Origin: Stenopsyche tienmushanensis
Taxonomy: Eukaryota > Arthropoda > Insecta > Trichoptera > Stenopsychidae
DNA: 64,000 nucleotides
Assembly (NCBI GenBank): GCA_008973525.1
Contig: WACJ01000385.1
Span: 124,001 to 188,000 of the forward strand
Direction of reading: 5' to 3'
Numbering within the stretch: the stretch's first letter is position 1; each line of letters opens with the position of its first letter. Shown piece after piece: positions 12,650 through 24,700 of this stretch. The position numbers and the translations under genes were made by a program. Below the pieces are notes generated by a model, which did not search any database, was not told the DNA's origin, and saw only the letters and a list, made by a program, of their open reading frames with translations.

Positions 12650-13285
12650 CGAGCTACCGACAGTAAGTCGTATTTCATGCGTATGATTTTGAAATAATCA
12701 AAAAGAAGCAGTCTTGAAAGGATGGAAATTTTTGTCTATCAAGAAACTTCGTAACGAGACAATTAGAGCTTTTAGCAAATGATGTGCGATTATTGTTAAA
12801 AAATGATATCGATGCTTGCGTATACTTCTCACTTCAGCTTCAAGAATCGCTCGATACCAGTGACGCGACGCAATTAAATATATTTGCACGTTTGGTCTTC
12901 CCTGATTGCAGCACAAAAGAACAGCTGAAAATACTTCCTATTAAAGGAACATGTAAAGGGGAACATATCTATAACATTTTTAAATGCTTCGTTATATCAG
13001 AAGAATTACCACTACGAAAATTCGTGTCTATTACGACAGACCTTCAATGGTTAGCAGTGAAAATGGGTTTCTTGCATTTTGCAGAAGAGAAAACGATTAT
13101 TTTTTTTTTCATACCACTGCATGATACATCAACATGCGTTAAACGCTAAACTTTTAAATTTTGAGGATGTAATGAAAATTACGAAAGTTAATCAATTCCA
13201 TCAGAAGTAAGCCGCTGCAGAGAAGAAAATTCAAATTGCTTTCAGAAGAAGTAAACAAATATTACGAAGACTTGCTGATACTGAT
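12650..13285 (+). mobile_element. hAT-derived transposase fragment (GTF2IRD2/ZBED5-like)
   Basis: The plus-strand frame 12784-13149 contains ESLDTSDATQLNIFARLVF, LPIKGTCKGEHIYNIFKCF and LPLRKFVSITTD. It is followed in shifted frame by HQHALNAKLLNFEDVMKI. This order matches the catalytic core of hAT transposases of the GTF2I-repeat/ZBED5-like group (DESTDVSDxAQL ... KFVSITTDGAPAM ... HQxALCAKxL). The block after SITTD is deleted and frames are broken. Confidence 0.75.
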
Positions 13286-13291
13286 TGCTGC

Positions 13292-13800
13292 GTTGATGCC
13301 ATAATCGCTTTACACCGATTACTTTCTGTTAGTTTCTGTAGCTCCTATCAGCGTAAGACTATCTTCAATTCGAGGTAGAGTCAATTGTAAATAAACACTG
13401 TCGATAGCATACAAGACCACTTCATTTCCTTGCATAAACAATACACAAAAAATCGATTCAATTGCTCCTCCTTTAGAAGGAAATGATAATTGGACAAAAA
13501 CTCATTCAACAAGCAGCGACTAACAAATAAACACTGTCGATAGCACAAAATATTCGGTCATTTCTTTTCGTAAACAAATAACACATTTGAAATCTAAATC
13601 ATTATTAGTCGATTAATTTGGGCTAACGATCTGTACAATCCTGCGATGTATGCGGGAAAGCTCTCCGTCTCAGTCTCCCGAACTGCGCTAAGTTCTCTCT
13701 GTCTCTGTCTGTCTCCGAACTTCAATGTGCAAGAGTGCTCTTTCTGAATAGTGGAGGGGGTTACGGAGGGTCCTCGTAATTACTTCCGTAGGGGTTAAGC
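13292..13800 (+). repeat. Unclassified ~500-bp dispersed repeat, copy 1
   Basis: Starts gatgccataatcgctttaca, passes through a pyrimidine-rich block (ctctccgtctcagtctcccg ... ctctctgtctctgtctgtct) and ends near gtaggggttaag. Other copies: 25150-25700 (inverted), 48130-48595, 55537-56040; the last ~30 bp alone recurs inverted at 63838-63870. No frame inside. It abuts the hAT fragment on its left. Confidence 0.7.
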
Positions 13801-13809
13801 TAAAAAAAA

Positions 13810-14535
13810 TAAATGTGCAATTTAATTGTTTTCATACATTTTCATACAAAATTTATTGATATACAAACTTTATTCACGCTGCGCGGTCCCGAGAGAAAAG
13901 TGGATTTATATAAAAACACAGCATGTCTATAATAAACTCCCAGAACACATGCATTACGAAATTTAACTCACCAATCAAAGTTAAACTGATATTACGCCAT
14001 TGGGTTATCATATTTTCATATCGTTAGCGCAGAACTTCTTAAACTTATGAATTTCGAGGGCTCCCTCTTAAACAATAGACCAGCCAGGCGCCAAAATCTT
14101 CTAAAGTCAACTGTCTTGTAGGCCAAAGCAATAAGGTCAATCAACAAGCTAAAGCTGCTCACCCATAAAATAATTGATTTTCGATCAGGAACACGACCAA
14201 GGGTGCAATATTAAATTGATTTCAGAATGCACGTCGCAATACCTCTTAGGCGAGTGCGCTTTCCTCCATCATCCACTGCATGATCGTTGCTAAATATACA
14301 TGACAGAAAACGGTAGTTCCCCCTCTTTCGAAAAAGCGCCACCCCACCCATCTCGGATTAACTGTCGCTTCAAGGGGCGCATTTCAAATAAGGAAGTTTC
14401 CCTGCCGCACCCTGTATTACATTTTACAGAATAAAACTGCATAGCCTTCAGTTCAAATAAATATTTTTCTTCTGGCTTTACCTCATATCACATCACAACA
14501 ATTTTATTCGACTATATTGTACGTTTTTGTTACAG
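13810..14535. other. Upstream region of DXO-like gene A
   Basis: No coding content recognised. The last ~45 bp before 14536 (ending gtttttgttacag) is shared with the region upstream of copies B and C and looks like a 3' splice site for a 5' UTR exon. Confidence 0.4.
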
Positions 14536-14667
14536 GTGAGAAACACCTTTGAAGATCTTCAATAAATTATATACTGAATTAAATGTATATAATCCCACTC
14601 TTTTGGACCATAAGAGTGGAAAAGTTGAATAAATCTAGTACCTTAATAAAAATATAATCCACATAAT
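14536..14667 (+). other. Proposed 5' UTR exon part of DXO-like gene A
   Basis: Begins after a conserved tttttgttacag acceptor and runs into the start codon. Copies B (from 21625) and C (from 31474) share the acceptor and the following sequence (cttcaat.aatt.t.tgctgaatt ... aatcccact.ttttgg), which argues for a transcribed leader spliced to an unseen upstream exon. Whether it is spliced is inference. Confidence 0.45.
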
Positions 14668-17331
14668 ATGACGAACCACATGAACAAAGGAAACAGAGTA
14701 AAAAAACTTATAGATGGACCAAACGTGGTTGGAATGTACGGTATAAATGCAGACGGAACATACTCTAGTGGATTGTCACTGTTACATTATGTGAATGAAG
14801 TCAATGGACCTGTTCATATGGATCTCACCATACACGATAACAAAATATCAGAAGACAACGAAGGCGGTGAGACAAAGGAGTCAGAAGAGGAACCAAAAAT
14901 GGAAGCGCTTGTATTGAATGAGGAATACATAGAACGTATTAAAACCAACATTCTAAAACTGGTTGAAACCGGGGAAATGGAAATGTGTTTAAATAGCAAT
15001 TTTCATAGATATTTAATGAAACATCCTGAATTTTTGTGTCAGAGGGCTGTTTCAAATATACAGGATGTTACATTTATATCCGACCGATGGTCTTTGAGAA
15101 TACTTGGAAATTTGCCATATGAAAAAAAAATGTTTAATTACTTTAAGGCTTGTTTGATTGGAGGCATTATATATATTTCCCACGCTCATGAAAGTGAGAT
15201 TGAGCTTTTTAAAAACACTGACGACAGTAAATTAGATGAATCAAATAGTGCCACAGGAAAAATAGATGATGAAGCAAATAGTGCCACAGAAAAGATAGAT
15301 GATGAATCAAAAATTGTCAAAGTAGAGGTAGATCCGGGAAAAATATGGGGGCTCGTCTTTGAAGATTACATGTTATCAGGTGAATAAGTTAAACTATTAT
15401 CTTTTCTAAATTAATATGGTGGACATCCATTTTCTATAGTAGATGTGATACTCTTTTAGTGAATAGTGAAATGCATAACAGTCTCTAAAATACTGTAGCG
15501 GAATTAATTCAATCATCAATGTTCGACTAATTCAAATATTTTTATTTATCAATAAAAATGAAATATTAACTATTATTCATACCATTTGCTATATTGACTC
15601 TCAACGCTAATATTTTCAGTGGCAGGATAGTTATACTGGTCGAAACTATTTTTGGATTGAATGAACTTAATAATTTCTTGAAAAATTCAAATAATTTTTC
15701 CTAAGCAATCTACATAATTTAACCTCGGAATTCGATATTTTCATTGATACCCTGATGTTTTCTTTAGCAATATTGAAGTTAACACCGTAAGTGTAATTAT
15801 CAGCCTCGTCATTATAATCCACATTACCACTACTTTGTGCATCTTCATATTCAGTATGTACTTACTTCTTTTTAGATATTTCAGGGTGCAAACCGAATAC
15901 TTTTATAGGGATTAGTTAGCTTAGAAATGCATTAATAGTGTTATAGAATGAGCCCATTTGGTTTTATAAGATAAACGATGACCGTTTGATGATAGTAGGA
16001 AATATGGGATTAATAAATTTAAATTGATTCTTGACATTATTTTAAATAATCGTGAATATTCATATTTTCAGATCAGCCAAATAAAAAACCTGATCCATAT
16101 AAAGTACCAAATCCACATCAATCTCCTCGTGTTTATTTCAATTGTGTTTACAAGTTGAAATTTTTTAACCATGACATTTTTTACTGGGGTGAACTTGATG
16201 GTGTTATCCCCCCAAAAAATTTTGAATACTTAAAAAGTGACAATGAAGAGGAATTAATAAAAGCACTCAGCGATATGGAATTTGTTGAACTAAAGTCATC
16301 ACTAAAGGGAGAAAATACTAACAATTTTCAGTGAGTAATGTTCTTATTAATAGAATTAAATGTTATTATTATTGATATTAAGTATCGCATTAATTTTGAT
16401 TTACACTGGAAATTATGTCAGTTTGAATTAATGTAAATTTAATGGTTAGAACTATTTGCATTCTATTTGCACTGATTCTGTTTACAGGTTTTACAAAACA
16501 AAAGGGCTATGGATTCAATGTTTTTTTGGTAGGGTTCATAAAGTTTTCATCGGCTATAGAACATTTGATGGAGTTATACATGAAGTTAAAAAATATTCTC
16601 TTCCAGAACTTGTGCAAAAATCAAAGGTAAAAATAAATCTATCAACAGTCGACAAATTATAACTCTCATGCTATATTTTTAAATAGTTTATCGCCGTCCC
16701 TTTTATTTGAGACACTGACTAAAACGAATTTATATTAAAAAAATTATTCATCATATACAATATGAAATAATCCTAAATACTATTAGCATACAAATATATT
16801 TACAATTCAGAACAATTTTCCTATAAATGCTATTTGAAATTAATCACTTACTATTTTTAGGGTTGGTCTCCATCAAGAATTAATGGCTACATAAATAATT
16901 ACTTAACATTTGTCAAACGGACGTTCATTGAAATTGTCAAAAATATTCCTCAAAATATGAATAATAGTGATATAAGATGCCTTCCAGCCATTCAAGTAAA
17001 TTTTATGACTACACCTAGAAACTCACAACCTGAAATTGTTCTTATACCTGAAGCATTGGACAGTAATTTGCTGGACATGAATTATGAACTATTTCTAGCT
17101 ACTCTGACATGGAAAAAATTTGGCAAAGATATAAACTCTGCTATAAAAAAAGCTCTTTTCTGCGAATCAAATGAAGATGATTTGTTTAAGAACACTATTA
17201 ATGAAATTTGCCAAAACCTCATCAGTTGTAAGTTTCAAAAAGATACACGGAACGTCCAGACCGATGAGACTAACTCCCAAAAGAAGTCAATGCCTACCAA
17301 CACATTTATGCCTAATTTTAAGAAATCATAA
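14668..17331 (+). CDS. DXO/Rai1-like decapping nuclease family protein, copy A
   Basis: Exons 14668-15379, 16072-16330, 16488-16626, 16861-17331; all GT-AG, phases 1, 2, 0; 1581 nt, 526 residues. Known DXO/Rai1 proteins remove incomplete or non-canonical 5' caps and degrade the RNA. Family blocks in order: the motif I arginine at R140, ten residues before PYE; GGIIYISH, the motif II block, with His172 where the family has an acid; WGLVFEDYM; GELDG (motif III, E278 and D280); VELKS (motif IV, E310 and K312); LWIQCFF (Q334); VFIGYRTFDG; then GWSPSRI and a long helix-like end. The N-terminal region and a 30-residue C-terminal tail ending MPTNTFMPNFKKS make it longer than the usual ~390 residues. 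An acidic linker holds two 11-residue repeats. A poly(A) signal lies at 17575-17580. Activity is uncertain because of motif II. Confidence 0.85.
15241..15306 (+). repeat. Coding minisatellite, 2 x 33 bp, copy A exon 1
   Basis: Two in-frame 33-bp units (15241-15273, 15274-15306) encode SNSATGKIDDE and ANSATEKIDDE. Copy C has the same two units (32200-32265). Copy B has one (22290-22322). The repeat lies in an acidic linker before the WGLVFEDYM block. Confidence 0.85.
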
Positions 17332-17769
17332 AATATTTCAAAAGGCATATCGTACTAAGGGGACCTATTAATTCTTATCCTTTCCCTGTCCAAAATTATT
17401 TTGTCCTTATTATTACCAGATGATTCAGAGAGTTTTACACGTCGTTTTCATCTGCCCTGATTAAGATTTAATAATTGTATTTTAGAACTTCTTCTATTTC
17501 TTCACTTCTTATAAGAATTTGAAAATGAATCCATAACTTCAGATTAAAAATATTGTGAATTAGGTTTATATACTAATAAAATTCTACACTGACAAGAAAT
17601 GGTTTATTAATATATATGTATTTATTATATCAATAATTCATTCACCATTAGTATTGGTCATATCCAGCAAGTGGTGGATTTACGTCGATTAAAATAACGA
17701 ATGTACTGACGTCAACGATTCTGCATCTTCAGGAATAAAATAAGATATTGGGGATCCACATAGAAAAAT

Positions 17770-18075
17770 GTTTAACTTCCCCAGTCCCAATTTGAACAAA
17801 TTCAATGAAATAAATTATGTTAAATTGGAGATTTTTGGACTGGCAGTTAGGCTTTCCAACATTAAATAAAATGTTTTCATGAAATCCGTTATATTATCAT
17901 CCACTGTTTTCTTATGTAATGTCAAGTAGAAGATTCGAAAAAGTATTGAGATGTTTGAATTGTAAGGTAATACATGAAAGGGAATTAGTTCTAGTTCTAG
18001 ATTCATTATCAAATAACCCTCCTCTATAGCTTTATACTTTTTTCAAGCACTTTTTTATTCGAAAAATTGTCTCCA
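17770..18075 (+). mobile_element. Degenerate piggyBac transposase fragment
   Basis: Plus-strand translation near 17795 gives NKFNEINYVKLEIFGLAV, and nearby pieces parallel the piggyBac frame at 39154-38861 (KFNEINYMELEKFFGLCLLG ... RFEKILRCLN). The nucleotide string gaaaa..attgagatgtttgaatt is a diverged match to that element. Several stops. The minus-strand open frame here is a shadow. Confidence 0.6.
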
Positions 18076-18398
18076 AATTTCAGATGCGTCTTATGTATGT
18101 ATGCAATAATTAGACCTAAAGTTTAAACATGTCTTTACGCATACATAGTAATTGGAATTTTTACATATCTTATGTGCTTTTTAAAAATGCACCGTTTAAT
18201 CTGGAGCACAAAAATATTCATCTGAGATCTGACAGTTCAACTTGAAATGAAAAAGGTTTAATTTGAAATTAAAAAGTTTAACTTGAGTTGAAAAGGTTTA
18301 ACTTGATTTTAAAAAGGTTTGACTTGGCGTAAAAATACTGTATATTCTATGCCGCGGGGAAGCTATCTTTATCTGGCAACATTGGATTCAACTGGCAG

Positions 18399-18538
18399 TG
18401 CACCGATAAGTTGCGGGGATTCACAAGCAGGCTAACACTGTCTCCCTCCCGCCCCGCCATCGCATGCAGTGCACCGATGAGTTGCGGGGATTCACAAGCT
18501 GGCTAACACTGTCTCCCTCCCGCCCCGCCATCGCATAC
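18399..18538. repeat. 70-bp tandem duplication
   Basis: Two adjacent 70-bp units begin gtgcaccgat and end with ccgccatcgcat. They differ at only a few positions (gataagtt/gatgagtt, agcagg/agctgg). GC-rich compared with the surroundings. No coding role seen. Confidence 0.85.
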
Positions 18539-18539
18539 C

Positions 18540-19430
18540 TAGAACACTGCGTCATTGCAGTCTACGGTGTTGATCAACTTGGATTGAAAATTATTTGAGT
18601 TATCGGTAACAGAACAATATTCTTGTTAGTAACCAGTTTCGTAATAGAAAAAAATAAAAATTTTCAATTATATTCGGTGATTTGAAAGAAATTAGCAATT
18701 TTCCCCCCCTTTTTTTGTATTTCAAATGACCTTAAACGCGTTTAGTTTTTTTAATAATTTTTCCCGGCCTATTTCATTCGCAGCAGGTGAGTCAGATGAG
18801 TTAGAAGCGACAGTTTTTTAAGTTATTTTTTTAATACATTAGCATATGATGAATAAAAAGGTAAATATAAACTGCAAAACTTTTTCGGGAATATGTTTTA
18901 TTTTAGGATACATATTAATATAAAATAATTGTTTGAAAGCAAATAAGGTAAACATCTTAAATTGTGTAATTATGCATTTAATTACTATCAGTGTCGTGTA
19001 ATATCAAATTCCATCGAGACTTAATATCAGTCGCTCAATTTCTTTATCACTGATGATTATTAGGATTGTACTTTTTTTATTGCCAAAAATAACTTGTGTC
19101 TGCGTTTCTTCTCGAATTTTATATTATGGGGCATGAATTTTTACTAAATAATCGCTCTGTTGAACAATCGTATTGAATAAAATATGTTCATAACTCTTTA
19201 AACAAATGTAATTATTTATGTAATCTTTCTAAATTTAAACATTCATTGGGTTTTTTAAAATTGATTTCCAAGCTTTCTTCGCTGATGTTATTACCTTTAT
19301 CATCAATCAGAGTTACCAAATCTTCTTTATTCAATTCCATTTCATTAATATGGTTTTCATTCATGCATCGAGCCCTTCACCGCCCAAAGATCCAGCTGCA
19401 TTAATCTTTCCATACCGGTGATAGATTTAC
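18540..19430. other. Intergenic AT-rich stretch, nothing recognised
   Basis: Between copies A and B. No reading frame, terminal repeat pair or RNA-like fold could be supported by eye. Confidence 0.35.
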
Positions 19431-19436
19431 TACCCA

Positions 19437-19562
19437 TCGACTCTTATAATGGAAATATCGATATGAAATATAATAGATACGGAGTTCAGAATTTTTGTAT
19501 TACTCCGTAATATAATTGCGAATTACATCAAAGTATTATAGTATATAAGTATTCATCTGCAG
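19437..19562 (+). repeat. Dispersed repeat, inverted partner at 52755-52880
   Basis: Contains atcgatatgaaatataatag, then ttcagaatttttgtatta and agtatataagtattcatctg. The reverse complement of each string occurs in order at 52755-52880, upstream of DXO-like gene D. Family unknown. Confidence 0.6.
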
Positions 19563-19732
19563 GGACGGAAATAAATAATTTGTCGTTAAATCGCGATCGC
19601 CTCGGATTCGAGTCGTCTGCGGGTTCGTTCGATATCGGATCGGAGGGACGCTCCTATTTTATTTCAATCTATAATACTCAATCTAAGCTATTTTGTATTT
19701 TTATTATCGTATGCTAAAATATAGTGTAACAT

Positions 19733-19855
19733 GGAAGATAATCCTGGGAAATTTGTAAGTCTATCAGATTCAGATTTTATATTTTCAAGAAGAGATTTCT
19801 GCAAAGAAGTAGTGATACTTGGTTGATGACGCCACTCCCGACCTCCTATGAGGTG
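19733..19855 (+). mobile_element. piggyBac N-terminal-like fragment
   Basis: Reads MEDNPGKFVSLSDSDFIF before breaking. The reverse complement is repeated at 33425-33560. An acidic SDSDF start is common in piggyBac transposases, but no catalytic residues remain, so the family call is tentative. Confidence 0.35.
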
Positions 19856-19894
19856 TGATCATTCTATTCTATTATTCTATTCTAAATTCTATTA

Positions 19895-20640
19895 TTTTGT
19901 TACGCCGAACGGAGAGTAACCCAATGGTGATCGATCCCCTTGAGTTGCGCCTTGCTTCAGCGATCGGCTCTGGTTCGGACCGTCTGCGGGTTCGTTCGCT
20001 ATCGGACCGGAGGGACGATCGTATTTTCTCTAAATTTAAAATACTTAATCAAAGCTATTTTATATTTTGTTGTCGTATATTTATATTAAAATACAATGAC
20101 TGATTAGTATGATAACACTGCAATTTTCATTTTTTGCCTATCATTCGAAATTAATACCAGAGATTATATTTTCATCGAAGTAAATTCCAAATGTATTAAG
20201 TCACTGTGTACAAGCTAACCTGTATACCAGTTATTTTCATTACCTACGTATGTATGCTGTGGACAGCAAGATGTTATAAACGGTTTCTTCGTAGTGTTAA
20301 AACTCTTGTTTCTTCAGTGTATTTTATTTGATACCAGCTAGTACCCAGAATGCATTGCAATGTCGCACCTACTTAGTCATTATTTGAAAAGAAACGCAGT
20401 ACTTGATTTATTTACAATAGTACGTAATGTATTGCTTCAGGTAACGTGTAAGTTGTGAAGGGCTAGAATCCAAAAGCATGCGTGCGCTAGCTATCGCCTC
20501 AAAGGTTTACTGTATCCCTCTCTCTCTCGTGAGCGAAGTTCAAACGACATATTGCGCGCACATCCTTCATCTCTCCGTCCCCGCGGTCCCGCTACACTTT
20601 ATCAGACCAATATGCGCTAACATGGTACATCCGCTGAACG
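19895..20640 (+). repeat. ~750-bp dispersed repeat, partner at 26795-27540
   Basis: Shares with 26795-27540, in the same order and orientation: cgttcgctatcggaccggag, aatacttaatcaaagctatt, tagtatgataacact, ttttgcctatcattcgaaat, aaaagcatgc and a cctctctctctc.cgtgagcga block. A third short piece (tcgttcgatatcggatcgga) is at 19625-19720. No frame inside. Confidence 0.7.
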
Positions 20641-20903
20641 TCTCGTAAAAGAAATTGCGTACACAAACAATACTTGTACTAATTCAAGTCTAGGTTCTTG
20701 TTCGCTTACTGTCTATTGACCAGATTAATGTTTCCTTGGCGTCAGGAGCCAGGGACGTAGGGACGAAAGGAATCCATACTTTCGCGTTGCGCCCTCCCTG
20801 AAATCGACGGTCGGCGCTCCCGTCGAACCTGAACGATGTCAATGCACGTATAGCATGGGCGAATTATAGTACCCATGCAATGCTGCTGTTAACGTGTGCA
20901 GAT

Positions 20904-21122
20904 TTAGGCCCGATCCACACTATGGTGCCAGTAACGGTCCGATCTCGCTCCGGTCTCGGTCCGATCAAATATTCTTACACGAGAAACAATGAGCGTATTC
21001 ACACTCTGGAACGATACGATAGTGTGAATATGCTCATTGTTTCTCGTGTATGAATATTTGATCGAACCGAGACCGGAGCGAGATCGAACCGTTTCTGGCA
21101 CCATAGTGTGGATCTGGCCTTA
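20904..21122. mobile_element. Foldback element F1 (GGCCCGATCCACAC family)
   Basis: Two arms of about 85-88 bp (20904-20992 and 21035-21122) are near-perfect reverse complements, starting ttaggcccgatccacac and ending gtgtggatctggcctta. They contain cggttcgatctcgctccggt-type sequence and the loop side of caatgagcgtattcacac. It is a non-autonomous long-TIR element whose transposase source is unknown. TTA or TA may be the target duplication. Confidence 0.8.
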
Positions 21123-21255
21123 ATTTGCCAGATTAACGGCGACATCTGCTGTCTCTCTTTAGGCGCAACGTGTTAATTTAACAGTGCCATCTTCTGTGGC
21201 GCTGCGCACATTGCGTCTGCGATAACGACAGCTATCGATTCTTGAGTCTGCACCG

Positions 21256-21455
21256 TTAGGCCCGATCCACACTATGGTGCCGTTGACGGTTCGATCTCGC
21301 TCCGATTCCGGTCCGATCAAATATTCTTACACAAGAAACAATCAGAGTAGTCATACTATCGGATCGGTCCAATTCCGTTTTTTGTATGAGAATATTTGAC
21401 CGGACCGAGACCGAGATCGAACCGTTACCGGCACCATAGTGTGGATCGGGCCTTA
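21256..21455. mobile_element. Foldback element F2 (GGCCCGATCCACAC family)
   Basis: Same family as F1. The outer ends read ttaggcccgatccacac and gtgtggatcgggcctta, and both arms carry the tcgatctcgctccg / cggaccgagaccgagatcga pair. 200 bp long. It sits only 130 bp from F1 and about 170 bp before the proposed leader exon of gene B. Confidence 0.8.
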
Positions 21456-21624
21456 TTGGTTCGGTGATGCGCTTTGGCTGCGGTAGCTGTAACTTCTCTT
21501 CTTTTTTTAAAATGATTTATTTTAAAAAGGTTCTTCTTTGCGTATGGTGGGATGTTTGGAAATCATTCATTCATGTATCATAGAAACATTTTTTTTCCCG
21601 ACTATGATGCACTTTTTGTTACAG

Positions 21625-21731
21625 CTTTGAAGAATTTCAATGAATTATTTGCTGGATTAAATTTATGCAATCCCACTGTTTTGGACCATAAGAGTGGAAA
21701 AGTTGAATAAGTTTAGTGCTTTAATATAAAT
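21625..21731 (+). other. Proposed 5' UTR exon part of DXO-like gene B
   Basis: Follows a ctttttgttacag acceptor-like sequence shared with A and C, then similar leader sequence (tgaagaatttcaatgaatta, aatcccactgttttggacca) to the ATG at 21732. Confidence 0.4.
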
Positions 21732-24700
21732 ATGACGAGCCACATGAACAAAGGAAACAGAGTAATAAAACTTATAGATGGACCAAACATGGTTGGAATG
21801 TACGGTATAAATCCAGACGGAACGTACTCCAGTGATTTGTCTCCTTTGAAATACGTAACTGAAGCCAATGGACCTGTTCATATGGATCTAACCATACACG
21901 ATAACAAAAAAATAGAAGACAACGAAAGCAGTGAGACACAGGAGTCAAAAGAACCACTTGTATTGAACGATGAATACATAGAAAGTGTTAAAACAAAATT
22001 TCTAAAACTTGTTGAAACCGGGGAAATGGAAATGAATTTAAATAGCAACTTTCATAAATATTTAATGAAACATCCTGAAGTTTTGTGTCAGAGGGCTGTT
22101 TCTAATATACAAGATGTTACATTTATATCCAATCGATGGTCTTTGAGAAAACTTGGAAATTTGCCATACGAAGATATTAAGTTTAATTACTTTAAGGCTT
22201 GTTTGATTGGAGGCATTGTCTATATTTTCCACACTCATGAAAGTGAGGTTGAGCTTTATAAGAGCACTGACGATAGTAAATTAGATGATTCAAATAGTGT
22301 CACAGAAAAGATAGACGATGATTCAAACATTGTTAAAGAAGAGGTATATCCAGGAACAGTATGGGGGCACGTCTTTGAAGATCACATGTTATCAGGTGAA
22401 TGGATTGAACTATTTTATTTTTTGTAAATGAATACGGTAAAGAACCATTTTCTATAGTAGGTAATACGAATGACCCAATCGAAGGGGGAGCCCCTGCAGT
22501 CTGTCATCTGCTGCAGTCCCATTGAAGCTGAAATTGGACTCGTGGTAGTTCGCGGTAGTTCACATTTTTACCTCGTTCCTTCCTTTCTCCATCGCACCTT
22601 CAGGTGCTCGTATGTAGTTTAAAGTCAGTCTTCCTCGTGTTGGTAAAGTGATCTAGATTCTGGATTCATACTATAAAGGTTTGGGTTCAAATCGAGATTG
22701 CGGAAAAATAAATTTCACCATACTAAAAAAGTTCCTGTAGGTAGTCCCGCGTTAAGCGGTTGGACTCATAACTCGATCATCTCGGGTTCGAATCCCACAG
22801 GAGATGTGGCTGGCAACCACATTTTTAAAAACATATATATGCCATGAAAAACCATGTCAAAATGGTTGGTAATGATTCCATAAAAGGGATCGCTAAAAGC
22901 CACCGCAAAAAAAAAAAAAAAAAAATACTAAAAAAATTGGGGGATTGGAAATATTAATATTTTCGTCTTGGTCCAGTTATACCCTGATTTTCTGGATTTG
23001 AAAAATTAAATACTGAGGCCGCGCAGGGATGCCCGTGAATCAAATGGTTGTCAGGCGAGGCTTAGTGGTCAGTTTTGCTACCTGACCCTAAACCCATTGA
23101 TTTTTGCGTCCATAATTAGAGTAAAGAAAGAATAATTTATATCCAATATTCAGAAGGGATATGCCCCTGTAGTTGGAGCACAGAAGCCTATTCCCTTTTT
23201 ATGAATGGGACATATTACAAATATTTTTATAGATCTCCTATATAAATTATAATTCCTATCCAAATAATCCCATCCTTACTTTATCAATTATGTAATGCAA
23301 ATGGTAAACCACCACATAAATTATTTCCTTTATAAGGTCTCCTATGGAGATTGCCTACGTCCGATATCGAATATGGTATTTTAAAAAGAAGAATGGCCAT
23401 TTGATTGATGATATTAGAAAATATGGAAATTGGTAAATTTAAATTTATATTTAAGTGTTTCAAATAATAGTGAATATTCATATTTCAGATCAACCAAATA
23501 AGAAACCTGATCCATACAAAGTACCAAATCCATATCAATCTCTCCGTACTTATTTCAATTGTGTTTACGACTTGAAGTTTTTTAACCATGATATTTTTTA
23601 TCGGGGTAAAATTGATGGTGTTTCCCCCCCTAAAGACAATGAATACTTAAAAAGCGACAATGAAGAAGAATTAATAAAAGCACTTAGCAATATGGAAATT
23701 GTTGAACTAGTATCATCGCTAAAGAGGGAAGATGATAAAAAATTTTCGTGAGTAATGTTCTTATTCATCAAATTAGATGTTATTATTGATATTAAATATC
23801 GCATCAATTTTAATTTGCACTATAAATAATATCTGTTTGAATTAATGAAAATATAATAGTTAGAGCTATATGCATTCTATTTGCACTGATTGTGTTTACA
23901 GATATTACAAAACAAAAGGGCTATGGATTCAATGTTTTTTTGGTAGGGTTCATAAAGTTTTCATCGGCTATAGAACACTTGACGGAGTTACATATGAAGT
24001 TAAAAAATATTCCGTTCCAGAACTTGAGCAAAAAGGAAAGGTGATTGTATAATTATGATATATGATTTAAAAATAAATCTATTAAGAGCCGATAAATTGT
24101 GATTCCAGTGCTATTTTTTTAAAATAGCTTTTCATCATTTTTCTCTCATTTTTTGAGATGATTGCTGTTAAATATTATCAGATAAAATATTCATAATGCA
24201 AGAGAAATTGTATTTTCAGCTGGTTTATAACAGTTTTGTCTGTGACCAAAACATGTACGAAATTAATCATTCATTTTTTTAGGGATGGTATCCATCACGA
24301 ATGATTGAGTCCACAAACGATTACTTAACATTTGTTAAAAAGACGTTCATAGATATTGTTCAAAATATCCCGCAAAATATGAAAAGTAGTGATATAAGAT
24401 GCCTTCCAACCATTCAAGTTAATTTTATGACTGCACCTAGGAGCTCACGACCTGAGATTGTTCTTATACCTGAAGCATTGGACAATAATTTGCTCGACAT
24501 GAATTATGAACTATTTTTAGCAACTTTGACATGGAAAAAATTTGGCAAAGATATAAACTCTGCTATTAAAAAAGCTCTTTTCAGAGAATCAAATGAAGTT
24601 GATTTGTTTAAGAAGACTATTGATGAAATCTGCCAAAGCCTCATCAAGCTTCGGAAAAATACATGGAACATCCAGATCGATGGAACTACTTCCCAAGAGA

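Noticed and set aside
22731..22815. Possible tRNA gene (CAT anticodon, B box ggttcgaatcc)
   Set aside because: The anticodon stem is mismatched, and the sequence continues into a body and A-tail flanked by a target duplication that is empty in copy C; it is a SINE head.
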